In this document: positions 1-7,357 of the stretch, one piece after another | Layout: the number at the start of each line of letters is the position of its first letter | Position numbering within the stretch: the first letter of the stretch is position 1 | Assembly (NCBI GenBank): GCA_910587685.1 | Contig: CAJUMY010000001.1 | Coordinates: forward strand, 211,591-275,590 | Origin: an uncultured Christensenellaceae bacterium | Lineage (GTDB): Bacteria; Bacillota; Clostridia; Christensenellales; UBA3700 | Direction of reading: 5' to 3' | DNA: 64,000 nt | Program-made: the position numbers and the translations under genes | The notes under the pieces: generated by a model | What the model saw: the letters and a program-made list of their open reading frames with translations, nothing else | The model's database searches: none | Told to the model about the DNA's origin: nothing

Positions 1-30
1 GGTAACGCTCTACCACTGAGCCACTCCCGC
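1..30 (-). tRNA. tRNA-Gly(GCC), partial, cut by window edge
   Basis: The reverse complement is the first 30 nt of a tRNA (acceptor GCGGGAG, then the D-arm) and is identical to the first 30 nt of the complete tRNA-Gly(GCC) at 30850-30924. The anticodon lies outside the window, so the identity is inferred from that match. Confidence 0.85.
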
Positions 31-80
31 ATAAAATCATTTATTAATGTGTATAAGGTTCTCTATCAACTTATCTATAA

Positions 81-352
81 GCATTGTTTGCGTTTTGGTG
101 TCGTTAAACTTCGTGGCTCTTCGCTATACGCTCGAGCAAGGTCTCTTCTCGCCCTCTAACTTCCACCGACAGCTTAGTTATCAACTTGCTTTTCTATTTT
201 ATCAGCTTATTTATAAGCATTGTTTGCGTTTTGGTGTCGTTAAACTTCGTGGCTCTTCGCTATACGCTCGAGCAAGGTCTCTTCTCGCCCTCTAACTTCC
301 ACCGACAGCTTAGTTATCAACTTGCTTTTCTATTTTATCAGCTTATTTATAA
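81..352. repeat. Two perfect tandem copies of a 136-bp unit
   Basis: Positions 81-216 and 217-352 are identical; a third copy begins at 353 but diverges after 8 nt. Each unit holds an 18-nt stretch (151-168 and 287-304, plus strand) matching the 3' end of the adjacent tRNA-Val gene at 16 of 18 positions, in inverted orientation to that tRNA. The unit has no convincing reading frame, no spacers and no terminal inverted repeats, so it is neither a CRISPR array nor an insertion sequence. Confidence 0.9.
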
Positions 353-367
353 GCATTGTTATCTTTA

Positions 368-443
368 TGGTGGAAGTTATAGGGCTCGAACCTATGACCC
401 TCTGCTTGTAAGGCAGATGCTCTCCCAGCTGAGCTAAACTTCC
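368..443 (-). tRNA. tRNA-Val(TAC)
   Basis: A cloverleaf folds on the minus strand: acceptor GGAAGTT pairs with AACTTCC, the anticodon loop is CTTACAA with anticodon TAC, the T-loop is TTCGAGC, the discriminator is A and CCA is encoded (368-370). The 136-bp duplications lie directly downstream of its 3' end. Confidence 0.95.
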
Positions 444-467
444 ACATCATCTGTAGACGACTTATAT

Positions 468-496
468 AATATATCAAACGAAAAGAAAAAAATCAA
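468..496 (-). promoter_or_regulatory. Sigma-A promoter for tRNA-Val
   Basis: On the minus strand TTGATT (491-496) and TATATT (468-473) are separated by 17 bp, placing the start site about 20 nt before the tRNA 5' end. Confidence 0.6.
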
Positions 497-678
497 GAGT
501 TTTTATCCACTTTTTTATGTTTTTGCTATATTTTTAACGTCATTACCGCTAATCATACCTTATCTTTCCCGTTTGTTGAGTCAAACGCTTCGCTTCCTCT
601 CTTTTAATATATGCTATTCGCTCTCGATTGTTACACTCTATATTATTAATTCAAGTTTATATCGAAGTAATGTATATA

Positions 679-1344
679 TTACTTCTTCTCTTCCATAAGC
701 TTCTTATATTTCGGATGCGGAGCTTTACCCTCGCGATTCATCAATTCGTGGAAAACGTCGTACATATCAATACCTTTGTCTTCCATAAGAACCAAAGCGT
801 GATACAGTAGATCCGAAAGTTCGCATATGAGTTCGTCATTCTTATTCGCTATAGCGGCGATAACGCTCTCGGTAGTTTCCTCGCCGAGTTTCTTGCATAT
901 CTTTTCCGCGCCCTTGCTCAAAAGATAGTTAGTATAACTTCCCTCGACGGGATTGAGCTTCCTATCGCGTATCGTATTCGCAACGTCGAAAACTATCTTA
1001 TAGTCGGGAGTAAAATCAAACTCTTTAAGTTCGCGATAAAAACAGCTTCTGTTGCCCGTATGGCAAGCGCCCGCGCCGTTCTGCTTCACAAGAAGCAATA
1101 TCGAATCGGCGTCGCAATCGTAAAGTATCTTCTTGACCTCTTGCAGGCATCCCGAAGTCTCGCCCTTCTTCCAGAGTTTTTTGCGGCTTCTGCTATAGTA
1201 CGTAGCGTAACCGCTCTCGATAGTCTTTTCGAGAGCCTCTTTATTCATAAACGCCTGCATTAGCACTTCGCCTGTATAAACGTCTTGCGCTATTGCAACG
1301 ATGAGTCCTTTTTCGTCAAACTTAAATTCGCTGATGTCCATCAT
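679..1344 (-). CDS. hisIE: Bifunctional phosphoribosyl-AMP cyclohydrolase / phosphoribosyl-ATP pyrophosphatase HisIE
   Basis: Cytosolic enzyme for steps 2 and 3 of histidine synthesis: the HisE part removes pyrophosphate from phosphoribosyl-ATP, and the HisI part opens the ring of phosphoribosyl-AMP. Seen in the 221 residues: an N-terminal HisI domain with GETSG (61-65), the metal-binding DCDADS (76-81) and CHTGNRSC (94-101). From about residue 118 follows a HisE domain with KLGEETTES and ELSDLLYHALV. The length suits the fused form. It is the last gene of the his operon and overlaps hisF by 4 bp (ATGA), so translation is probably coupled. Two adjacent ATG codons could each be the start. A short hairpin overlaps the stop codon, but no good terminator is visible. 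Confidence 0.95.
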   Translation of the reverse strand: MMDISEFKFDEKGLIVAIAQDVYTGEVLMQAFMNKEALEKTIESGYATYYSRSRKKLWKKGETSGCLQEVKKILYDCDADSILLLVKQNGAGACHTGNRSCFYRELKEFDFTPDYKIVFDVANTIRDRKLNPVEGSYTNYLLSKGAEKICKKLGEETTESVIAAIANKNDELICELSDLLYHALVLMEDKGIDMYDVFHELMNREGKAPHPKYKKLMEEKK

Positions 1345-2099
1345 AATCTTACAGAAACTCCTTTATTCAATAAATATTTCTTAACTTCGTCTATCTCCAG
1401 TTCTCTAAAGTGGAAGAGCGACGCGGCAAGCGCGGCGTCGGCGCATCCGTCCGTTAAAGCCGTATAAAAATGTTCGAGATTGCCTGCTCCACCCGACGCT
1501 ATAACGGGAATATTAACGCTCTTTGCGACAGTCTTCGTAAGCTCTATATCGTATCCCGCCTTTGTTCCGTCAGCGTCCATACTGGTGAGAAGTATCTCGC
1601 CCGCTCCGAGTTTCTCTGCCTCGACGGCCCACTCTACAGCGTCTCTTCCCGTGTCGATACGTCCTCCGTTAAGATACACGTTGAACGAACCTTTTTCGTT
1701 CCGCTTTGCGTCGATAGCGACGACTACGCATTGCGAACCGAATTTCATAGCCGCGTCACTAATAAGCCTCGGAGAACGAAACGCGGATGAATTGACCGAT
1801 ACTTTATCCGCTCCCGAACCCAGTATCTTACGAAAATCGTCGAGCGTCCTTATACCGCCTCCGACTGTCAGAGGAATAAAAACCTCTTCCGCCGCTCTCG
1901 ATATGACGTTATACATCGTATCTCTTTGCTCGTGCGTCGCGGTAATATCGAGAAAAACTATCTCGTCCGCTCGCATGGCGTTATACGCCTTAGCGATCTC
2001 TACGGGATCGCCTGCGTCCACAAGTCCTACGAAATTGACGCCCTTCACTACGCGTCCGTTCTTAAGGTCGAGACACGGAATTATTCTTTTAGTCAGCAT
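1341..2099 (-). CDS. hisF: Imidazole glycerol phosphate synthase, cyclase subunit HisF
   Basis: Cyclase half of the HisF-HisH complex. Ammonia made by HisH travels through the HisF barrel and reacts with PRFAR to give imidazole glycerol phosphate and AICAR. The 252-residue protein is a full-length (beta-alpha)8 barrel. The two catalytic aspartates are at Asp11 (IPCLDLKNGR) and Asp130 (VVAIDAKR), the same numbers as in the Thermotoga enzyme, and phosphate-binding glycines occur in TVGGGIRT and ASGGAG. It shares one base with the end of hisA upstream and 4 bp with hisIE downstream. Confidence 0.97.
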   Translation of the reverse strand: MLTKRIIPCLDLKNGRVVKGVNFVGLVDAGDPVEIAKAYNAMRADEIVFLDITATHEQRDTMYNVISRAAEEVFIPLTVGGGIRTLDDFRKILGSGADKVSVNSSAFRSPRLISDAAMKFGSQCVVVAIDAKRNEKGSFNVYLNGGRIDTGRDAVEWAVEAEKLGAGEILLTSMDADGTKAGYDIELTKTVAKSVNIPVIASGGAGNLEHFYTALTDGCADAALAASLFHFRELEIDEVKKYLLNKGVSVRL

Positions 2100-2818
2100 T
2101 ATATCTCCTTCGCGACCTTTATCGCCTCTTTGACGTCGAGATCGCCCGTATATATCGCTCTGCCGAGTATAGCTCCGTATATTCCTCTCTCTTTCAACTT
2201 GACTATATCGTCGATATTCTTAACGCCTCCCGACGCTATGATATTCATTCCGCTCAAGCGTTGCAACGTTTCCGTAGCGTCTACGTTAACGCCGCTGAGC
2301 GCGCCGTCTCTTGAAATATCGGTAAAAATAACGGTATTTACGCCCCTCTCTTTCATCTTAAGCGAAAGCTCCAAAGGAGTGATATCGACCTTTTCGACCC
2401 AACCTTTTATAGCGACGCGGTCATTGATAGCGTCTATTCCCGCGACTATCCTGTCTCCGTATTTCGCGCAGACTCTCTCCGTCATATCGGGGTCTTTGAC
2501 AAGCGCGGTTCCTATGATAACGCGGCTGGCTCCTACTTCCTCGAGATAATAGCGGACCCTATCGTAACTCTTAATACCGCCGCCTATCTCAACGGGAATA
2601 CTTATATTTTTGACCAATTCGCAAAGCGTCTTATTGTTGATGAGAGAATCGTCGAACGCGCCGTTAAGATCGACGAGATGAAGATACTCCGCGCCTTTCT
2701 CCTGCCACGCCAAAGCCCTCTCGAGAGGCGTTCCGTAATCGGTCACCTCGTTCCTTTTTCCGTAAAGAAGCCTTACCGCTCTGTTGTCAAGCACGTCGAC
2801 CGCGGGAAATAACAGCAT
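2099..2818 (-). CDS. hisA: ProFAR isomerase HisA
   Basis: Converts ProFAR to PRFAR by an Amadori rearrangement in histidine synthesis. The 239 residues form one (beta-alpha)8 barrel homologous to HisF. Catalytic Asp8 (FPAVDVL) and Asp129 (VAGIDA) are present, with DISRDG at 167-172 and phosphate-site glycines in EIGGGIKS and ASGGVKN. The gene is joined to hisH upstream and hisF downstream by single-base junctions (TAATG type), typical of a tightly coupled operon. Confidence 0.97.
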   Translation of the reverse strand: MLLFPAVDVLDNRAVRLLYGKRNEVTDYGTPLERALAWQEKGAEYLHLVDLNGAFDDSLINNKTLCELVKNISIPVEIGGGIKSYDRVRYYLEEVGASRVIIGTALVKDPDMTERVCAKYGDRIVAGIDAINDRVAIKGWVEKVDITPLELSLKMKERGVNTVIFTDISRDGALSGVNVDATETLQRLSGMNIIASGGVKNIDDIVKLKERGIYGAILGRAIYTGDLDVKEAIKVAKEI

Positions 2819-3414
2819 TATTCGAGTCCTCCGAAATTCTTAAGTATTCTAAGTCCGCTCTCGCCGCTCTTTTCGGGGTGAAACTGCGTAGCGTGTATAT
2901 TGCCGTATTCGACGGCGGACGTAAATTCTATTCCGTACTCCGTGCGGGCAAGTATATCTTTATTCTCCGCATTGACGTAATAGCTGTGCACGAAGTAAAA
3001 ATTCCTGTCGTCTATACCGCGAAACAGAGCGCTTTCCTTTGTCAAAACAGCCTCGTTCCAACCGATATGCGGAACTTTGAGATCTATATCGAACTTAGTT
3101 ACGTCGCCCTTCATAAAGCCCAATCCTTCGTATTCTCCGTCTTCGTAACTTTTTTCGAAAAACATCTGCATACCGAGGCATATCCCTAAGATATGCTTGC
3201 CCGATTTCACAAATTCCTCTATCTTTTCACGAAGTCCCGAAGCGTTGAGCGAAGCCATCGCGTCGGAAAACGCGCCCACTCCCGGAAGTATGATATGCGA
3301 ACACCTGTCAAAGTCTTTTTTGTCGCTCACTATTATCGAATCGAGCGAAAGATATTTAAGCGCGTTCGTCACGCTCTTAAGATTTCCCGCGCCGTAATCA
3401 ATAACTCCTACCAT
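2818..3414 (-). CDS. hisH: Imidazole glycerol phosphate synthase, glutaminase subunit HisH
   Basis: Class I glutamine amidotransferase that supplies ammonia to HisF. The triad is visible in the 198 residues: Cys79 in GICLGMQ, and His179 and Glu181 in QFHPEKS. The N-terminal IDYGAGNLKS and the PGVGAF oxyanion-strand motif are normal. Its neighbours hisB and hisA abut it without a gap, so HisH and HisF come from the same message. Confidence 0.97.
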   Translation of the reverse strand: MVGVIDYGAGNLKSVTNALKYLSLDSIIVSDKKDFDRCSHIILPGVGAFSDAMASLNASGLREKIEEFVKSGKHILGICLGMQMFFEKSYEDGEYEGLGFMKGDVTKFDIDLKVPHIGWNEAVLTKESALFRGIDDRNFYFVHSYYVNAENKDILARTEYGIEFTSAVEYGNIHATQFHPEKSGESGLRILKNFGGLE

Positions 3415-3995
3415 TATTCGAGCACTCCTTTCGACGAAGGTATCTTATCGGAAACTATCTCGACGGCGCTCCTTAACGCTCTTGCGAACGCCTTGAATAT
3501 CGCTTCCGCTTTATGATGATTATTGCCGCCGTATAGCAAATTAACGTGGAGCGTTATTCCTGCGTTGACCGCTACCGCTCTCATGAACTCTTCGACGAGT
3601 TCGCTGTCGAAATCTCCTATCTTTCCGTCGAAATCGGCGTTAAACACTATATACGCTCTGCCCGAAATATCGAGAGCAACGTTGGCGAGAGCCTCGTCCA
3701 TAGGTATGCTGACGCTCGCGTAACGTCTTATTCCTCTCTTGTCGCTAAGAGCCTGTCTCAATGCGTTACCGAGACATATTCCTATATCCTCGACGGAATG
3801 ATGACCGTCGACTTTTATATCTCCGTTACACTTGACGTTCATGTCGAAAGCGCCGTGAACGGCAAAAAGTTCGAGCATATGGTCAAAAAAGCCAATTCCC
3901 GTATCTATAACTTCGAAACTGCCGTCTCCGTCGAGATTGATATCCAAAGATATATCCGTCTCTTTAGTCGTCCTTTTGATTTCAGCCTTTCTCAT
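3414..3995 (-). CDS. hisB: Imidazoleglycerol-phosphate dehydratase HisB
   Basis: Dehydrates imidazole glycerol phosphate to imidazole acetol phosphate, using manganese sites built from histidine clusters. The 193 residues are the monofunctional bacterial form, without the histidinol-phosphatase domain of the E. coli fusion. Metal motifs seen: FFDHM (36-40), DGHHSVED (63-70) and GGNNHHKAEA near the C-terminus. The start sits inside the last codons of hisD (14-bp overlap) behind GAGAGG. Because no phosphatase domain is fused, a separate histidinol phosphatase is needed and is not seen here. Confidence 0.96.
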   Translation of the reverse strand: MRKAEIKRTTKETDISLDINLDGDGSFEVIDTGIGFFDHMLELFAVHGAFDMNVKCNGDIKVDGHHSVEDIGICLGNALRQALSDKRGIRRYASVSIPMDEALANVALDISGRAYIVFNADFDGKIGDFDSELVEEFMRAVAVNAGITLHVNLLYGGNNHHKAEAIFKAFARALRSAVEIVSDKIPSSKGVLE

Positions 3996-5268
3996 AATTT
4001 AACCTCTCGTATATCGTATTTGCATGCGCGGTCAACCCCTCGCACTCGGCTATCGCCGTTATATCTAAAGCTCCTTCGAAAAGATCCTCTTTGGAATATT
4101 CGATATAGCTTATCTTCTTCATAAAAGTATCGACGGAAAGCACCGAGAAATATCTTGCGCTTCCGCTCGTCGGCAAACAGTGCGACGGTCCGGCAAAGTA
4201 ATCTCCGAGCGGTTCGGGAGAATAATTCCCGACGAATACCGCGCCTGCGTTACGTATACGTTTAGCAACTTCGGCGGCATTCTCAACGCATAACTCGAGA
4301 TGCTCGGGAGCTATTCTGTCGGCTATCTCTATGCACTCGCTCATATCCTTCGCAATTATTATCGCGCCGTTATTCTTGAGCGAAGCGTCGATTATGCCCT
4401 TTCTCGACATAGTTTTCCGCTGTCTTTCTATCTCGATAGCGGTCTCTTCCGCGAGCTTTCTCGACGGCGTTACGAGTATGCTTGCGGCAAGCTCGTCGTG
4501 CTCCGCCTGCGATAGCATATCCGCGGCAACAAAGCGCGCGTTAGCGCTATCGTCTGCTATGACGAGTATCTCGGAAGGTCCGGCTATCATATCTATACCG
4601 ACGAATCCGTAGACCTGTTTCTTTGCCTCAGTCACGTAAACGTTGCCGGGACCGGCTATGATATCTACCTTCCCGACGCTCTTTGTTCCGAATGCGAGAG
4701 CGGCTATAGCGTGAGCTCCGCCGACCTTGTATATCTTATCTATTCCGCACTCCGCGGCGGCAACGAGCGTCAGCGGATTCTTCGGATTGGGCGTCGCTAA
4801 GGATATTTCCTTAACGCCCGCCGCTTTGGCAGGCAGCGAACACATAAGTATACTTGACGGATAGCTCGCCTTTCCGCCCGGTATATAAAGTCCCGCTTTG
4901 TCCATGGCTCTATACATCCAACCGAGTTTCGACGACGACTTGACGTCGTATATCTCGCTCGAAAATCTGTCTATCTGTCTCTTATGATAATCGAGAACGT
5001 TCTCGATCGAGCGTCGCAGCGATGAAAGCAGCTCCGGACTCACCGCTTTGTAAGCGTCTTTTATCTCTCTATCGCTCACGGCTATTCCCGACTTTTGAAC
5101 GTCGATGCCGTCGAATTTCAAAGCGTATTCGAAAAGACTTTCATCTCCGTTTTCTCTGACGTTCTTTATGATTTCCGAAACGCTCTCGCGAACGGAAACG
5201 TTCGTAAGCTGCGATCGCGTAAATACTTTGTCCGTATTGTCCTTCCCGTACTCAAATATATCTATCAT
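3982..5268 (-). CDS. hisD: Histidinol dehydrogenase HisD
   Basis: Zinc enzyme that oxidises L-histidinol to L-histidine with two NAD. The start was set at the ATG at 5268 (MIDIFEYGKD), giving 428 residues, the family's usual length. The open frame runs 40 codons further upstream, but that part lies inside hisG and does not resemble HisD. An AGGAAGG sequence in the end of hisG precedes this start, at a rather long spacing. Family motifs include VIAGPGNVYV-like residues, IAGPSEILV and RIAPEHLEL, which carries the catalytic Glu-His pair. It follows hisG by 11 bp and overlaps hisB. The aminotransferase gene hisC, often found between hisD and hisB, is absent. Confidence 0.95.
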   Translation of the reverse strand: MIDIFEYGKDNTDKVFTRSQLTNVSVRESVSEIIKNVRENGDESLFEYALKFDGIDVQKSGIAVSDREIKDAYKAVSPELLSSLRRSIENVLDYHKRQIDRFSSEIYDVKSSSKLGWMYRAMDKAGLYIPGGKASYPSSILMCSLPAKAAGVKEISLATPNPKNPLTLVAAAECGIDKIYKVGGAHAIAALAFGTKSVGKVDIIAGPGNVYVTEAKKQVYGFVGIDMIAGPSEILVIADDSANARFVAADMLSQAEHDELAASILVTPSRKLAEETAIEIERQRKTMSRKGIIDASLKNNGAIIIAKDMSECIEIADRIAPEHLELCVENAAEVAKRIRNAGAVFVGNYSPEPLGDYFAGPSHCLPTSGSARYFSVLSVDTFMKKISYIEYSKEDLFEGALDITAIAECEGLTAHANTIYERLNYEKG

Positions 5269-5279
5269 AACGTTATAGA

Positions 5280-5918
5280 TCAACCTTCCTTGATTATTTC
5301 CGACATTCTCTTGACAAGAGGCTTTATCGTCTCCGCCTTCGTCTTGAGACTGACTTTGTTGACGACGAGCCTTGCCGAGATCTTGCATATCTCTTCAAGC
5401 ACCGTCAAATCGTTCTCCTCGAGAGTCTTTCCGCTCTCAACTATATCCAAAATGACGTCGCTGAGTTTGATTATAGGTCCGAGCTCTATGGAACCGTGAA
5501 GCGGAATTATCTCCACGTTCTGCCCCTTTTGCTCGAAATATTTTCGCGCTACGTTGACATACTTCGTCGCGACCTTGAGATCCGACGTCTTTCTTCTCGT
5601 CTCGTGATCGGCGTATCCCGCGATACAAAGTCTGCACTTCGCCATATTGAGATCGAGTAATTCGTATATATTCCTATCCTCTTCGAGAATCGTATCCTTT
5701 CCTACGACGCCGATATCCGCGACTCCGTATTCGACGTAAGTGGGAACGTCCGACGGCTTCACGAATATGAATCTATATTCGCCGCTCTCGTCAAAAAACA
5801 CGAGTTTCCTAGACGGCTCTAATATATGCTTGCACTTAACGCCGCATTTCTCGAGCAATTCCACCGATTTTTCCGCAAGCCTGCCTTTAGCAAGAGCGAC
5901 GGTTATCGCATTTTCCAT
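5280..5918 (-). CDS. hisG: ATP phosphoribosyltransferase catalytic subunit HisG, short form
   Basis: Catalyses the first, committed step of histidine synthesis: ATP plus PRPP to phosphoribosyl-ATP. At 212 residues it is the short form, without the C-terminal regulatory domain, and so needs HisZ, which is encoded 2 bp upstream. The PRPP-binding loop DIVESGKTLEEN and the N-terminal ALAKGRLAEKS are visible. In short-form enzymes, feedback inhibition by histidine acts through the HisG-HisZ complex (family knowledge). Confidence 0.96.
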   Translation of the reverse strand: MENAITVALAKGRLAEKSVELLEKCGVKCKHILEPSRKLVFFDESGEYRFIFVKPSDVPTYVEYGVADIGVVGKDTILEEDRNIYELLDLNMAKCRLCIAGYADHETRRKTSDLKVATKYVNVARKYFEQKGQNVEIIPLHGSIELGPIIKLSDVILDIVESGKTLEENDLTVLEEICKISARLVVNKVSLKTKAETIKPLVKRMSEIIKEG

Positions 5919-5920
5919 TA

Positions 5921-7177
5921 TCAGAACTCCTCCTCTTCGCCGTTTTCTCTTATTATCACGTCTCTGTCCAAATTATTGAGACGAACTTTAACGTCCTTTG
6001 CTCCGCCTTCGACGAATACCATTCGCTTCGCGTTACGATCCGACCTATATTTTGAAAGCTCTTCAACGCTCGAAGCGTAAGAATTATCTACGCTGAAACC
6101 TCTCTTTCTTAGCTCTTTCATAACGCCGTACGCAGTCCTGTACGCGTCGTCGCTATACCCGACAACATAGTCTATAGTAGGCATAGAGTTTATATCGCTT
6201 GACTTTTCTATAGCTCTCATCAAATGGTCGACGCCTATGGCAAAGCCTATAGCCGGTTTATTCTTATCAAAAGAAGAGCAGAGCGAATCGTACCTTCCGC
6301 CAGAGAGTATCGCCTCTCCGAAATATCTCGTTATACCTTTGAATACCACTCCGGTATAGTAGCTCACGCCGTTGACGAGACTCAAATCGAAAGTGATATA
6401 ATCTTTATACCCGCACTCCTCGATGACGTCGTATATCTTCTTGAGCTCCTCTATCGCGCGGCGGCTCGTCTCGTTGCTTGCAAGCTCCATCGCTTCGTCG
6501 AGCACTTCCACTCCGCCGAATAAGCTCGGCAGACGGAGAAGAGCCTCTAACTTCTCGTCGCAAACGCCTACTCTCTTTGCAAATATATCCACTCCCAACA
6601 TATCCTTTCTGTCGATAAGCTCAATGAGCGAATTTTCATCGTCCTTTGAAAGTTTTAGTTCGTCGAGAAGCCCTCTGAAAAAAGCGACCTGTCCTACGTC
6701 CAACTGGAATTCGCTAAGTCCCGACGACAGGAGCGACTCTATCGCAAGCAATATCATATCGCTGTCGAGAGCGACGGACGAAGGCGCGATGAGCTCAACG
6801 CCGCACTGCGTGAACTCCCTAAGCCTGTTCGCTTCCTTCTTCATCGAAAACGAATTGGCAAGATAACAATATTTGACGACGCCGCTCTCTTCGAGCTTCG
6901 TAGATACTATCCTTGAGATAGGCATAGTCATATCGGGACGCAGTATCAACAGTCCGCCGTCGACGTCCGTCATTTTGAAGAGATTTTTTGCGGATATTTC
7001 TCCGACGCCTTCCGAAAACATATCGTAATATTCGAAATGCGGAGTCTCTACCTTTCTGTATCCGTGAGAAAAGAACGTCGCCATTATCTTATTTTCGACG
7101 GAATTCTTTTTATAACACTCTTCTGGCAGATAGTCCTTCGTACCCATGGGTAATTTATATTTTGCTTTCATTTTCAC
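5921..7177 (-). CDS. hisZ: ATP phosphoribosyltransferase regulatory subunit HisZ
   Basis: Histidyl-tRNA-synthetase-like paralogue that activates short HisG and carries histidine feedback inhibition. The 418-residue class II synthetase fold is recognisable: an N-terminal PMGTKDYLPEE, motif 2-like LRPDMTMPISR, and a GRYDSL segment near GVSYYTGVVFKG. It is the first gene of the operon. A GGAG lies 8 nt before the chosen ATG; a second in-frame ATG two codons later (MKMK) is a possible alternative. The pairing with short hisG makes the regulatory role much more likely than a tRNA-charging role. Confidence 0.93.
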   Translation of the reverse strand: MKMKAKYKLPMGTKDYLPEECYKKNSVENKIMATFFSHGYRKVETPHFEYYDMFSEGVGEISAKNLFKMTDVDGGLLILRPDMTMPISRIVSTKLEESGVVKYCYLANSFSMKKEANRLREFTQCGVELIAPSSVALDSDMILLAIESLLSSGLSEFQLDVGQVAFFRGLLDELKLSKDDENSLIELIDRKDMLGVDIFAKRVGVCDEKLEALLRLPSLFGGVEVLDEAMELASNETSRRAIEELKKIYDVIEECGYKDYITFDLSLVNGVSYYTGVVFKGITRYFGEAILSGGRYDSLCSSFDKNKPAIGFAIGVDHLMRAIEKSSDINSMPTIDYVVGYSDDAYRTAYGVMKELRKRGFSVDNSYASSVEELSKYRSDRNAKRMVFVEGGAKDVKVRLNNLDRDVIIRENGEEEEF

Positions 7178-7212
7178 GTCTCCGTTTACGAGCAGGATTT
7201 AACTTATATTAA

Positions 7213-7241
7213 ATTATATATTATATAGAGAAGTTTGTCCA
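7213..7241 (-). promoter_or_regulatory. Sigma-A promoter of the his operon
   Basis: TGGACA (7236-7241) and a perfect TATAAT (7213-7218) are 17 bp apart on the minus strand. The predicted leader is only about 30 nt, so there is no room for a T-box or attenuator between this promoter and hisZ. Confidence 0.75.
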
Positions 7242-7357
7242 GTTATTTGATCTGCTTCGCGTCGCTTTTTTAACGAAGTCCTCTTTTCATTCGTTAGACT
7301 CGGTAAAACTACTGCTTATACTAAACTCTATAAAATAATACTATAAGCTCGCTTTGA

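Noticed and set aside
81..352. CRISPR array or small repeat-encoded peptides
   Set aside because: The unit is 136 bp, directly tandem with no spacers, and the reading frames over it exist only because the same DNA is repeated; no start context supports them.
664..685. Intrinsic terminator of the his operon
   Set aside because: The 8-bp stem overlaps the hisIE stop codon and no U-tract follows on the minus strand.
7178..7212. T-box or attenuator leader before hisZ
   Set aside because: The promoter leaves a leader of only about 30 nt, too short for either.
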